A stretch of 64,000 nt of DNA from Embleya hyalina (GTDB lineage Bacteria > Actinomycetota > Actinomycetes > Streptomycetales > Streptomycetaceae), in the NCBI RefSeq assembly GCF_003967355.1, contig NZ_BIFH01000042.1, positions 80,011 through 144,010 of the forward strand, given 5' to 3'. Positions 52,614 to 62,533 of the stretch are shown piece after piece. Position numbers and translations under genes: made by a program. The stretch's first letter is position 1, and every line of letters starts with the position of its first letter. The notes under the pieces were generated by a model that worked only from the letters and a program-made list of their open reading frames with translations, did not search any database and had not been told where the DNA came from.

Positions 52614-53678
52614 ATGGCGACGATCACGGTGGACGTGGCGGTTCCCGACGCGCTGCGGCCGGTCGTGGATGTGGCGGCGTTGCCGGCGGCCGTCGGTGAC
52701 GCGGGGCCGGCGTGGCTGGTGCTGTCCGAGGACGGACGGCTGGCGCGGTGGACGCCGACGACCGGCGAGGTGCAGGACGTGGCCCGGTATCGGGAGGAGA
52801 GGCCGGCGTCCGAATACGGTGGCGGCGTTCGACTGCGGTTGCACGTGTCCCGATGCGGCCGTTGGGCGGCGGTGGTTCAAGACCGCGGTCGGTACGGCAC
52901 CGTCGTCGATCTCACCACCGGTTCACCGGCGTTGAGGTTGGACGGCGGGGATTACTGCTGTGAAACCGTCCCGTTCGCGTTGGCGTTCGCCGAACACGGT
53001 GGCCGGCCGGTTGTCGTCCATCGCACCGACTGGAACCGGTTGGATGTCACCGATCTCGGGTCCGGCGAGGTGCTTACGGCGCGGGACAGCCTGGATGGAG
53101 ACGAGGAGGATGCGGAGTACGACCTCGATTACTTCCACGGCGCGCTGTCGCCGAGTCCTGACGGGACCCGTGTCTACGACGGCGGTTGGGTGTGGCAGCC
53201 GTGGGGGATGCCGGCGGTGTGGAGCCTGACCGCCTGGCTGCACGACAACCCGTACGAGTCCGAGGACGGGCCCAGCCGTGCGGTGTATCCCGAGGTCTCG
53301 GAGTGGAACCGGCCGGTGGTGTGGATCGACGACGGGCGGATCGCGGTGTACGACGGGGACGATGCCGGCAACGGTACGGTCCACATCCTCGACCCCATCT
53401 CGATCGAACCGCGCTCGCCGGGCGTCCGATGGATCAAGGCGGTCGCGAAGTTTCCCTGGCCGGTCGGCGATCTCGGCTTTTTCACCGACGGAGAGCATCT
53501 GCTGATCGCCGACGAGGCGGGTCTGCAGGGCGTCGACATCACCAGCGGACAGCAGGTGTTCGCGATCGACGGGTTCCGCCCGGCGCGTCAGGATCGACAT
53601 ACCGGAACGCTGATCGAGGTCGGCAGCGCCACTGCCCGGTTGTGGACGCCGCCGGAGTGGACCGCGCGCGCCGGCTGA
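52614..53678 (+). CDS. Hypothetical beta-propeller-like protein
   Basis: 354 aa from ATG 52614 (GAGGGG upstream). Repeated strands such as LVLSEDGRLARWTPTTGEV, HVSRCGRWAAVVQD, LSPSPDGTRVYDGGWVWQP and FFTDGEHLLIADEAGLQG suggest a WD40/quinoprotein-like propeller, but the repeats are too divergent for a clear family. No signal peptide. Function unknown. Confidence 0.75.
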   Translation: MATITVDVAVPDALRPVVDVAALPAAVGDAGPAWLVLSEDGRLARWTPTTGEVQDVARYREERPASEYGGGVRLRLHVSRCGRWAAVVQDRGRYGTVVDLTTGSPALRLDGGDYCCETVPFALAFAEHGGRPVVVHRTDWNRLDVTDLGSGEVLTARDSLDGDEEDAEYDLDYFHGALSPSPDGTRVYDGGWVWQPWGMPAVWSLTAWLHDNPYESEDGPSRAVYPEVSEWNRPVVWIDDGRIAVYDGDDAGNGTVHILDPISIEPRSPGVRWIKAVAKFPWPVGDLGFFTDGEHLLIADEAGLQGVDITSGQQVFAIDGFRPARQDRHTGTLIEVGSATARLWTPPEWTARAG

Positions 53679-54680
53679 GCTGCCATTTCCCGCCGGGGGC
53701 CGAGCGGGAGAACATCCGCGATGTCCACACCGGAAGGGCCCGACACCGCCTCTCGCAAGGGCAAGGGGCGCGACCCCCTCGGTAGTCGGCATCCACCGGG
53801 CACCGGCCGAGCACGCCAAATTCGAGGCGTACCTCGAAGCCACCGAGAAGGTCCCCGCCGACTGCGCCGTCCTCGAAACCGGCGAAGTCCCGTCTCCCGC
53901 CAGCTACTTGGCACTTTGCCGTAGCTCCGGGAGAACAGGCAATCGAGGATGCCGCCGTGGCTTCGCGAGACGAGGCGCCAGCCGAGTTGCCGAGTTGCCG
54001 ACCACTCCGCCGAACTCCCGCCCGCTGCACGTTGCCATGCGCCAATGGGAGATCGACTTCAACGCCGTGTTGGAGAGGTTCTCCACGCCTGGCGCGGACC
54101 AGACGGTGTCCCTTCCCAAGGTGGCCGGCCTGTCCTTCACCGGGACGCGTCACCGCGTTCCCGAACCGGCCGTGCCCCCTGTAGCCCACACCGTCGGGCC
54201 GATCGATCACTGGATGCCCGGGGGACGCGCGCATCCTCGCACCCGCCGCTCGACCGACACCGCGCAGCCGCACCCCGACAAATCCGCCCGGCGGCCGTCG
54301 AACTCCCGCGTCGCCGTGTCGGCTGTGCCCGCGAGGTCGCGTCGGGTGTGGTGTCCGGGATGGAGCGGGGTGAGTTGGTCGACCCCGTCGCTCCCGCCCC
54401 GCGGTTCGGCGTTCATCACCCGCAGCGCCTGCTCGGGCGGGACACCCCGCGCCGGCGAACGGCTCGCGAGGCGCGCGCTCGGTCGGGCCGACTTCGGCCT
54501 TCCACGACTTCGGAGCCTCTACTCCACCCGGTCGATCCGCACTCGGAGTGTCCCTCCCCGGAAGGCGACGCGGGGCCGTCTCCACCCGCTGCCGTCCGTC
54601 GATCGCAACCTTTTTGACTGATGATCGCCGGCGGGTGTTGTGGTCGGCTTGAGGTCGAACGAGACACGAAGGAGGTTGTG
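53679..54680. other. One-kilobase region without an intact gene, containing decayed coding tracts
   Basis: A plus-strand frame at about 53785-53935 reads HRAPAEHAKFEAYLEATEKV and further coding-like residues, and another tract at 54040-54130 contains MRQWEIDFNAVLERFSTPGA. Between them codon bias breaks down, and no family was recognised. These look like remnants of one or two small genes. The last 100 bases contain the promoter and ribosome site of the amidohydrolase. Confidence 0.4.
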
Positions 54681-56111
54681 ATGACGAAGGGTTCCACCCT
54701 CATCCGGAACGGCCGGGTCGTCACCATGGACGACAGCCTCGGTACGCTGGAGGGAGCCGACATCCTCATCGAGGACGGCGTGATTACGGCGATCGGCTCC
54801 GGCCTCGAGGCGGACGACGCCGAGGTGATCGACGCGACCGGCAAGATTGTCGCCCCCGGTTTCATCGACACCCACCGTCACACGTGGCAGGCCCAGATGC
54901 GCGGCATCTGTGGGGACTGGACCCTGGGTGACTACATCTCCGGTATTCGATTCACGATTTCTCCCGCGTACACACCCGATGACGTGTACCTGGGCAACCA
55001 TGCGGGCGCGCTCGAGGCGTTGGATGCCGGCGTCACGACGCTGCTCGACTTCTCGCACTGCAACAACACGCCCGACCACAGCGACGCCGCCATCCGCGGA
55101 CTCCGCGACTCCGGCATCAGGGGCGTGTTCGGCTACGGGTTCTTCGATTCCAGCCCACAGACGCCTCAGCACTTCACCTCTCACCGAGAGCGAGTCGCCG
55201 ACTTCCATCGCATCGCCGACACCCTCGGCGGCGACGACCTGATCCGCGTGGGCGCCGCACTCGCCGAGATGGCACCGTTGGAGACGACGCGGGATGAAAT
55301 CGAAGCCGCTCGTGCACGAAATTCCCTGATCGTGACCCATACCGGGTGTATCTGGGCCTTTCCCACCGGCGTGGCCGAACTCGAGAACGCCGGTCTCATC
55401 GACGGGAATCAGGTGCACGTGCACTGCAACACACTGTCCGACGACGATTGGGCCGCACTCGCGCGCCACGACGCGAAGATCTCCATCTCGCCCGAAACGG
55501 AACTCAACATGGGGATGGGACTCCCCGTGTTCGAGCAGGCGAAGCGGTACGGGCTGAAGCCGACGTTGTCGGCGGATGTCGTCTCCTTCAACTCCGGTGA
55601 CCTGTTCCATCAGTTGCGCCTGGGCGTCGCCGCCGCGCGCTGGTCCGGCACGAAGGCGCTCAACGCTGCGGGCATCGACCCGGATCGGCTCACCGTCACC
55701 GCCCACGAGGCGCTGACCTGGGTCACGGTGAACGCGGCCGAAGCCATGGGCCTGAGCGACCTGGTCGGCAGTATCGCCGTCGGGAAACGCGCCGACCTCA
55801 TGCTGGTGGGGGGTTCCGGGCGCTCGCAGCATCCCGCGTCGCACCCGGAATCGACGCTCGTGTTCCAGACGTCGGCCGGCGACGTCGAGACCGTGATGGT
55901 CGATGGAAACGTGGTGAAACGGGACGGCCGGCTGGTCGGGATCGATCGCGCATCCCTCGACGAGCGGCTGGAGCGTTCCGCCGCGGAAATCCTCGGTCGC
56001 GTCTCCGGAAGTGGACGCCGGCTGCCGGGAACACCGCCCGGCGGATTGTTCCGAGCGGTCCTCGCCGGTTCCATCGACAACGAAGAGGGGTCCGCACATG
56101 TCGCTCGGTGA
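54681..56111 (+). CDS. Amidohydrolase / aminohydrolase (TrzA/AtzA-like)
   Basis: 476 aa metal-dependent amidohydrolase. An N-terminal beta-sandwich (LIRNGRVVTMDDSLGTLEGA), the HxH metal motif as PGFIDTHRHTWQAQ, further metal or substrate positions in QVHVHCNTLSDDD, and an aspartate in LSADVVSFNSG are present. The closest functional group is chlorohydrolase/cytosine-deaminase-like enzymes acting on N-heterocycles. An excellent ribosome site (GAAGGAGG) precedes ATG 54681. It overlaps the MBL-fold gene by 14 bases and begins a three-gene catabolic operon. Substrate unknown, perhaps a cyclic amidine or lactam. Confidence 0.9.
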   Translation: MTKGSTLIRNGRVVTMDDSLGTLEGADILIEDGVITAIGSGLEADDAEVIDATGKIVAPGFIDTHRHTWQAQMRGICGDWTLGDYISGIRFTISPAYTPDDVYLGNHAGALEALDAGVTTLLDFSHCNNTPDHSDAAIRGLRDSGIRGVFGYGFFDSSPQTPQHFTSHRERVADFHRIADTLGGDDLIRVGAALAEMAPLETTRDEIEAARARNSLIVTHTGCIWAFPTGVAELENAGLIDGNQVHVHCNTLSDDDWAALARHDAKISISPETELNMGMGLPVFEQAKRYGLKPTLSADVVSFNSGDLFHQLRLGVAAARWSGTKALNAAGIDPDRLTVTAHEALTWVTVNAAEAMGLSDLVGSIAVGKRADLMLVGGSGRSQHPASHPESTLVFQTSAGDVETVMVDGNVVKRDGRLVGIDRASLDERLERSAAEILGRVSGSGRRLPGTPPGGLFRAVLAGSIDNEEGSAHVAR

Positions 56112-57030
56112 ACTTCACGAGGTCGCCCATGAGGTGTGGGCCTGGATCCAGCCGGACGGCACATGGTGGCTCAACAACGCCGGCCTGGTCGCGACGTCGA
56201 CCGGCGACGTCCTGATCGACACGTGCGCCAACGAGGAACGCACCAGCGCGATGCTCGAGGCCATGGCCGAGGTCAGGCCGAATTCGCGCCTGCGATGGGC
56301 CGTGAACACCCACGCACACGGTGACCACACGTTCGGCAACAGCCTGCTGCCTCACGATGTCGCGCTGATAGGTCACGAGAACATGCGACGCGACCTCGAG
56401 CGAGACATCCTCCTCGACAACTGTCCGCCGTTCTGGACGCCTACGCCGGACTGGGGAAACGTCACGAAGCGACTGCCCAATCTCGTCGTGCACGGGCGCC
56501 TGGACATCGTCGGCGACGATTCCGGGGTCGAGGTGCACTCGCCCGGGTATCCGGCGCACACCACGGGCGACCTGGTGACCTGGGTGCCCCGGCGCTCGGT
56601 CCTTTTCGCCGGCGACCTGATCTTCGCCGGCCTGACCCCGCTCCTCCTCATGGGGTCCGTCTCCGGTGCCCGGCGCGCCCTGGAGTGGATCGAAGGATTC
56701 GGCGCCGAGGTCGTCGTCCCCGGACATGGGCCGATACTCACGGGTGACGAGATCGCGGCGCACATCGACGCCCATCGCCGGTACTACGACTTCGTCGACG
56801 CATCCGGTCGGGCGGCCTCGAAGGCCGGCGCCACGCCACTGGAGGCCGCCGAATCGCTGGACCTCGGCGAATTCGCACATTGGCCGGATTCCGAACGCAT
56901 CGTCCTCAACCTGCACCGATGGTGTGCGGACGCCGAGGGTCGTGAGGTCGACTACGGCAAGGCATTCGACGATGCCATCGCCTACAACGACGGTCCGATG
57001 CACACGTCGGTCATGGAGCGACAGCAATGA
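56098..57030 (+). CDS. Metallo-beta-lactamase-fold hydrolase
   Basis: 310 aa. The metal signature HxHxDH is NTHAHGDHTFG, with further ligands in HSPGYPAHTTGD, VLFAGDLIFAG and VVVPGHGPIL. The N-terminus PDGTWWLNNAGLVA is typical of SoxH/quinoprotein-relay-like and cyclase-like MBL proteins. A probable role is hydrolysis of a lactone, thioester or ring amide made in the pathway. It is coupled to both neighbours (14-base overlap before, ATGA after). Confidence 0.9.
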   Translation: MSLGELHEVAHEVWAWIQPDGTWWLNNAGLVATSTGDVLIDTCANEERTSAMLEAMAEVRPNSRLRWAVNTHAHGDHTFGNSLLPHDVALIGHENMRRDLERDILLDNCPPFWTPTPDWGNVTKRLPNLVVHGRLDIVGDDSGVEVHSPGYPAHTTGDLVTWVPRRSVLFAGDLIFAGLTPLLLMGSVSGARRALEWIEGFGAEVVVPGHGPILTGDEIAAHIDAHRRYYDFVDASGRAASKAGATPLEAAESLDLGEFAHWPDSERIVLNLHRWCADAEGREVDYGKAFDDAIAYNDGPMHTSVMERQQ

Positions 57031-57980
57031 GGTTCGTCACGATCGAACACGAGAGCGTCGAACGTGTGGGGGTTCTCGACGGCGAGACCGTTCGGCTACT
57101 GGAAGCGGGCGTTTCGCTCCTGGGCTTCCTGGGCGGCGACGGTTCTCGGCTGGGGGAGGCCGGCGAGCGCGCGATACGCGACCCCGACCTCGTGCTTCCC
57201 GTCGCCGATGCGCACCTGCGGGCACCGATGCCCCAACCCCCCAGCGTGCGCGACTACATGACGTTCGAGCGACACTTCGAGGGTGTCGCTCGTGCGGCGG
57301 GACCGAACGCCACGCCGCCTCCCTTCTGGTACGCGGCGCCCTCGTTCTATTTCACCAACCCGAACTCGGTTCACGGCCCGTACGACGACGTGGCCGTCCC
57401 ACCCGGATGCACGGCGTTCGACCTGGAACTCGAAGTCGCCGTCGTGCTCGGTGCGGGAGGCCGTGATCTCACGCCCGCCGAAGCAGAACGGCGCATCGCC
57501 GGATTCATGCTCATGAACGACTGGTCCGCCCGCGATCTGCAGGTCGCCGAGTTCGCGCTGCCGCTGGGCCCCAGCAAGGGCAAGGACAGCGCGATCAGCC
57601 TCGGCCCGTGGTTCGTCACACCCGACGAACTCGCGCCGATGCGCCGTGGTGACTCCTACGACATCGCGCTCACCGCCCGTATCAACGGTGAGGTCATCGG
57701 GTCGGACACGGTGAGCAGCATGTCCTTCAGCTTCGGCCAGATGATCGCGTACGCGTCCCGCGGCGCGGATCTCCGGGCAGGCGAGGTCTTCGCGTCGGGC
57801 ACGTGTGGCGGCGGTTGCCTGGCCGAACTGTGGGGCAGGCACGGACCGGACAGCAGGGATCCGCTTGTCCCCGGGGACGTGGTCTCGATCGAGGCCGAGG
57901 GATTGGGGCAGCAGACCTCGCGTGTCGTCGCCGGCGCCCCCGGCATCGACTTCGAAGCCTTCGGCGCCGGCCGTGGATGA
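57027..57980 (+). CDS. Fumarylacetoacetate hydrolase family protein
   Basis: 317 aa FAH-family enzyme. Metal-binding acidic residues lie in FDLELEVAVVLGAGGRDL and in FMLMNDWSARDLQ; the catalytic core also shows GPSKGKDSAISLGPWFVTPD and a GTCGGGC turn near the end. Family members hydrolyse or decarboxylate acylpyruvates or hydrate 2-oxo-enoates. Last gene of the operon; its stop faces the convergent LysR gene after about 200 bases. Confidence 0.9.
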   Translation: MRFVTIEHESVERVGVLDGETVRLLEAGVSLLGFLGGDGSRLGEAGERAIRDPDLVLPVADAHLRAPMPQPPSVRDYMTFERHFEGVARAAGPNATPPPFWYAAPSFYFTNPNSVHGPYDDVAVPPGCTAFDLELEVAVVLGAGGRDLTPAEAERRIAGFMLMNDWSARDLQVAEFALPLGPSKGKDSAISLGPWFVTPDELAPMRRGDSYDIALTARINGEVIGSDTVSSMSFSFGQMIAYASRGADLRAGEVFASGTCGGGCLAELWGRHGPDSRDPLVPGDVVSIEAEGLGQQTSRVVAGAPGIDFEAFGAGRG

Positions 57981-58178
57981 GGGGTGCGCGGGACAGGACG
58001 GCGGCACTCGCCGGTGAGGTGCGCGCCCGCCGTGGGACGGTGGTGACCAGGCCGGACCGCCCGGCCGGTACAGCGGGGAACCGGCCTGTGGGATCGGCCC
58101 CTTGACGGCACTTCGGGGACTACCGCGCGGGACTCGGGTTCTGCGGGGGTGTCCGCGAGGTGCCGGCCACCGCCGGGT

Positions 58179-59048
58179 TCAATCGCGACTCGCGGCTGCG
58201 ATTCGCGCGGCTCGTGCGGCCTTTCGGATGGAGACGACCGGTGGGCGTTCGTCGCCCGTCCGAGTTGCGAGCACGATGGCGACGGTGCCCGCAGTCGGAA
58301 TGACCGCAACCCCGGGGTGGGCATAGAACGTTCGCGCGAGGATGCTGTGGAACGCCAGTCGGCCGGTGGTCGCGACCGCCATCGGTACGGATGCGGGATT
58401 CGCGATCCGCGGCGCGGCGAGAATACGTTCGCCGAACGAGCCGGCCAAGGTCTCGTCGTCGCCCATCCCGTCCAGCCGCAACAGGTCGTGTTCGGCGGCC
58501 TCGGCTTGGGACAGATAGTCGCGGTGGGCGAGTCGCGAGCCGGCCGGCACCAGCACGGCGAGCGGGGACTCGAAAAGCAGGTCGTAGGTGACACCGCGCA
58601 CGGGTTTCAGCGCACCGGTGATCGCGGCATCGACGACGCCGTCCTGAAGCATGGAGTGCTGGGTGGTGAAATCCAGTTCACTGTATTCGATGGCCAACTC
58701 GGGGTGGTCGGCCGTGAATTGGGATCGCATCGACTCCCAGAGTCCGGCGGCACCGAATCCGAGCACCCCGAGTCGGAACACCGGGTGCCCCGATGCACGC
58801 GCGGCACGAGCGGAAAGGTCGTCGACCGAGGCGAGCAGGCGTCGGGCATCGGCGATCAGGAGCGCGCCCGCAGGGGTCAGCGCGACACGTCGGCTGGTGC
58901 GCTCGAAGACACGCACCCCTATTTCCTCCTCGAGATGCCGAATACGTTTGCCGAATGGTTGCTCCGAGATGAAGTGGCGGCGCGCGGCCCGGCCGAAATG
59001 CAATTCCTCCGCGAGTGTCACCGCGTACCGCAGAGAACGGAGATCCAA
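58179..59048 (-). CDS. LysR-family transcriptional regulator
   Basis: 289 aa. N-terminal winged HTH (LRYAVTLAEELHFGRAARRH, SEQPFGKRIRHLEEEIGVRV) and a C-terminal periplasmic-binding-protein-like effector domain. TTG 59048 is the start because AGGAG lies about seven bases upstream. It converges on the amidohydrolase/MBL/FAH operon and is the obvious candidate regulator, although LysR genes are more often divergent from their targets. Confidence 0.92.
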   Translation of the reverse strand: MDLRSLRYAVTLAEELHFGRAARRHFISEQPFGKRIRHLEEEIGVRVFERTSRRVALTPAGALLIADARRLLASVDDLSARAARASGHPVFRLGVLGFGAAGLWESMRSQFTADHPELAIEYSELDFTTQHSMLQDGVVDAAITGALKPVRGVTYDLLFESPLAVLVPAGSRLAHRDYLSQAEAAEHDLLRLDGMGDDETLAGSFGERILAAPRIANPASVPMAVATTGRLAFHSILARTFYAHPGVAVIPTAGTVAIVLATRTGDERPPVVSIRKAARAARIAAASRD

Positions 59049-59204
59049 GTCGCGTCTCCTCGATGGTCCCTACCGCCGGATCGACCGGTCGGCGCATTTC
59101 GTCACGGTAGGCGCGAGGAGAAACGCGGTCAAGTGACCCGACTGTCGGCACACCGCGCAACCCGATCCACGTCCCCGCGACCCCACGTCCCCGATGCCCC
59201 TGCC

Positions 59205-61448
59205 CTACGGACCGTCCGCGCGTACGCCGATCTCGAACCAGGTCGTCTTGCCCCGCCCCGCGGGTGAGCTGCCCCAGGCCGTGGCGAGGGCGTCGACGAT
59301 CAGCAGGCCCCGTCCCGACTCGGCCTCCACGTTGAGTGCGTCGTCGCGCAGCAGCGTGGTCGGTACGGGGGGATACGGATCACTGTCGCGTACCTCCACC
59401 CGGATCCGGTGTGGATAGGCACGCAGTCTCAAATCCACCTCGCTGTGGGCGTGGATGAGCGCGTTGGTCACGACCTCGGAGACCAGTACCTCCAGATCGT
59501 CGAGCATGGGCAGCAGCGACCACTGCCGCAGCGCGTCCCGCAGGAAGTGGCGGGCCTGGGCGACCCCGAGCAGGTCGTGCCGTTGCACCGACATGCGCGC
59601 GACGCGCGCCGTCTCGTGCGGCTGGGCGCCTTCGAAGCGCATCAGTACGAGGGCCGCGTCATCGCCGCCGGCCTCCCGTGCGGAGCCGGCGTGGACCATG
59701 GCGTCGGCCAGTACTTCGAGGTCTTCGCTTCCCTTGTCGGCGAGAAGACCGGTCAGTTGCCCGATCGCGTCGTCGAATCCCAGTCGACGTTCGTTCAGCA
59801 GGCCGTCGGTGAACAGTGCCACCACCGATCCCGGACGCAACTCGATCGCCGTGTCCCGGTAGACGGCCCGTGTGTCGACCCCCAGCGGCGGCCCGACCGC
59901 GAGTTGCGGCTGCGCCACGTCGGGGCCGTCACCGACCAGGGGACCCGGGTGCCCCGCGCTCGCGATGGTGGCGGCGCCGGTCGCCACGTCGACCCACATG
60001 CAGCAGCACGTCGCGAACAGGTCGGTGTCCAGGCCCGACAGAACGCGGTTGCTCCGCTCCAGCACGACGGCGGGCTCGTGTCCCTCCGCGGCGTACGCCC
60101 GTACGATGCTGCGTAGTTGGCCCATCACCGCTGCGGCGGCCAGGTTGTGGCCCTCCACATCGCCGATCACGAGCCCGATGCTTCCGTCGGGCAGGTTGAG
60201 CACGTCGTACCAGTCGCCGCCCACCGCCACGCCGTCGGTGGCGGAGAAGTACCGGGCGGTGGTGACCGCTTCGGGTATGTGCGGCGGACTCCCGGGCAGC
60301 AGGGTGTGCTGGATCCTGCGGGTGAGGGCGTGCTCGACCTCCTGCGACCGGGCGCGGCCCAGGGACTGGGCCACCTGTTCCAGCAGGAGGCTCAACAGCG
60401 TTGTCTCCGTGGCGGACAACGGCTGCCGGGAGCCGGCGAACTCGACGGTGCAGCAACCCATCGCCCGGCCGCCGTACAGCAGGGGGAAGTAACCGCGCGC
60501 TCCCCGGTCGGGATCCACGGTGACGCCCGGATAGGCGCGTTCCACCTCTTCCGCCGAGCCGAAGAGCCTGACCCTGGCCGTGGTGACCGTGTCGGTCTCC
60601 GGAGTGCGCCGGGACATCGGCGTTCCTTCGATGTCGCGGACCACCTCACGGGGCAGATCGACGGCCCCCGCCACGTGCAGCCGCTCCCCCTCGACGACGG
60701 ACAGTGCCGATGCCTTGCCGCCGAATGCCTGGACGACCCTGGTCTGGGCGAGGGCGAGGATCTCGGAGACCTGCGCCGCACCGGCCAGTTCCCTGGCAAG
60801 TCGCTGGACCAGGTACAGGTGGCTGCTGCGGGCCGCCGCCGCTGCCACGGCCTCCAGCAGCCTCCGTTCGAGGTCCGGGTCGCCTGCGGCGGGCTTCGGT
60901 CCCTCGGGGATGAACACCGGGACGAGGGGAGCCGTGACGGCCTCTTCCCCTCCGGTCGACTCCTCGAGGTCGCAGGCCAGTCGGTCGGCGACCGCCTGCA
61001 TGTACGCCCGCTCCTCGGTCGTGACCGACCTCGGCGGGACCAGACGTATGCCGATGGTCCCGAACCGGTTCCGTGAGGTTCGTATCGGCGCGGAGGCGAT
61101 CGCCATGGAGAAGGCGATGTTGGCCGTGTACGGGCGCGGTGAGCGACGTGCCCCCTCCCATATGCCGGCCTCGTCGAAGGCCACCAGTTCCCCCGTCCGA
61201 TACGATCGCGTCGTCGGCCACGACAGGTCGTCGACGTCGAAACCGGGCGGAATTCCGAAGCCCAGGGGAGAGTCCACGATCATGGACGCGGCCAGTGTCC
61301 GACGGTCTTCCGTCGGAAGATAGGCGGCACAGGTACTCGCTCCCAGCCGGTGATACACGTCCAGCAACGCGGACGCGAGCACCCGGCCCTGGCGCGTCGA
61401 CGGCTCGATGACGCTGTGGGACGGCTGGGTGAACGGTTTCCGGTCCAT
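59205..61448 (-). CDS. GAF-GAF-SpoIIE phosphatase-HATPase regulator
   Basis: 747 aa multidomain stress regulator. Residues about 25-175 and 215-375 are GAF-type sensory domains. The PP2C/SpoIIE phosphatase (about 385-600) shows VGGDWYDVLNLPDGS, IGDVEGHN, TIASAGHPGPLVG, FTDGLLNER and GGDDAALVLMR. The C-terminal HATPase has SEVVTNALIHAHSE and GRGLLIVDAL. Such proteins dephosphorylate anti-anti-sigma factors and can phosphorylate them again. ATG 61448. The upstream 150 bases are AT-rich, suggesting a distinct promoter. A remnant of a relative lies at 24627-24918. Confidence 0.93.
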   Translation of the reverse strand: MDRKPFTQPSHSVIEPSTRQGRVLASALLDVYHRLGASTCAAYLPTEDRRTLAASMIVDSPLGFGIPPGFDVDDLSWPTTRSYRTGELVAFDEAGIWEGARRSPRPYTANIAFSMAIASAPIRTSRNRFGTIGIRLVPPRSVTTEERAYMQAVADRLACDLEESTGGEEAVTAPLVPVFIPEGPKPAAGDPDLERRLLEAVAAAAARSSHLYLVQRLARELAGAAQVSEILALAQTRVVQAFGGKASALSVVEGERLHVAGAVDLPREVVRDIEGTPMSRRTPETDTVTTARVRLFGSAEEVERAYPGVTVDPDRGARGYFPLLYGGRAMGCCTVEFAGSRQPLSATETTLLSLLLEQVAQSLGRARSQEVEHALTRRIQHTLLPGSPPHIPEAVTTARYFSATDGVAVGGDWYDVLNLPDGSIGLVIGDVEGHNLAAAAVMGQLRSIVRAYAAEGHEPAVVLERSNRVLSGLDTDLFATCCCMWVDVATGAATIASAGHPGPLVGDGPDVAQPQLAVGPPLGVDTRAVYRDTAIELRPGSVVALFTDGLLNERRLGFDDAIGQLTGLLADKGSEDLEVLADAMVHAGSAREAGGDDAALVLMRFEGAQPHETARVARMSVQRHDLLGVAQARHFLRDALRQWSLLPMLDDLEVLVSEVVTNALIHAHSEVDLRLRAYPHRIRVEVRDSDPYPPVPTTLLRDDALNVEAESGRGLLIVDALATAWGSSPAGRGKTTWFEIGVRADGP

Positions 61449-61589
61449 GAGATCTTCCGTCGTTTGGGTAAAATAAATTCGCTCCTATTTCCTTCGTGGA
61501 TTTCATTTCCCATATCGATTCCATTATAGACAAGCAAGATCAGGGCGCCGCAAGTATTGTCGGAGCCGCCGAGGCGGACTGTGTCGAAC
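61449..61589. promoter_or_regulatory. AT-rich promoter region of the SpoIIE-type gene
   Basis: Bases 61465-61535 are exceptionally AT-rich (GGTAAAATAAATTCG, TTCCATTATAGACAAG), just upstream of the leftward regulator gene and beyond the end of the sensor-kinase pseudogene. Confidence 0.45.
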
Positions 61590-62300
61590 TCACCGAACCT
61601 CGGGATTGCGCGGGGACGGCGGGGTGCGCGGTTCGTGTGCGGCGTTGGCGACGAACAGCCGCCGGCTGTCGAAGGATTACTCCGGGCGATCCGGCTTTCC
61701 GTCGAACGTGTCGGCGAGTTCCTTGAGTTCGTCGTCCGGCCCGGGCAGTGCGATCGGCTCGTGCGGGTTGTGCTCGGACGAACGGCGGGCCGTCGCGGTG
61801 ATCCTGAGGACCCGGCGCGGTACGCGGCCGGACATCCACCGACCGGCCGGGATCGAGGTCGCGGCCAGGAGCAGCGGTGTCGCGACGAGCACGGTCGGCA
61901 GGTGGGTCATCGTCACGTTCCGGCCGGTGTCGACGGCCCGCCGGATCGAGTCGGCGGGGATCACGGTGAGCCGGCCCGCGGCACCGGGCAGCGGCAGGAC
62001 GGGTCGGGACCGGCCGGTGAGGTGCTCGGTCCGGTCGTGGGCGTCCGAGGTATCCGCCGCGAACGTCCCGGCCGTCGCCGTCGGCAGTTGTTGCGACAGC
62101 CGTTGGTCGACGAACCAGTACACGATGCCCGACAGCACCGTGCCGGCCACGAGCGACATGCCGCCGTACATCAGCGCGAGTCGTGCTCGGGCCGACGCGC
62201 GGCGAAACCGTCCCCGGGAGGGCGGCCCAACGTCAGCCACCGAGTGGTTCGTCCGGGAATCGCTCCGGGTGCTTTCAACAAATAGGCGCGGTCTGCTCAT
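61590..62300 (-). pseudogene. Sensor histidine kinase, decayed after the HAMP domain
   Basis: From ATG 62300 the frame encodes a transmembrane helix (LALMYGGMSLVAGTVLSGIV), an extracytoplasmic loop, a second helix (LPTVLVATPLLLAATSIP) and a HAMP domain (RVLRITATARRSSEHN, ELKELADTFDG). A TAA at 61677-61679 interrupts it; the same frame then continues SFDSRRLFVANAAHEPRTPP, the histidine box (normally FVANASHELRTPL), before a TGA at 61590. The rest of the kinase core and any response regulator gene are missing. Residues normally conserved are already altered. Confidence 0.82.
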
Positions 62301-62533
62301 ATTCGGTCCGGGGAAGGGTGGGGAAGGCGTGGGGACGCGAAACGCGCATGGCTCGGACGGGTGGACTTCGCACCGACCCCACCCGTTGTACGCGGCCCGG
62401 TGTTACCTCCGGATAACCGGTTCGGGTGACGGCCTGGTAACCCCCGGGCGCGTAGACCTGTCGTCGCACCCCTCGCCGTCACGGCGGGGGGGTGACCACA
62501 CGACCGACGGTACGACGACTGGGAGCGGCAGTG
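62301..62533. other. Divergent spacer between kinase relic and lipoprotein operon
   Basis: Contains GTTACC (about 62403) and GGTAAC (about 62437), a widely spaced inverted pair that may be a regulator site for the export operon. No gene. Confidence 0.35.
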
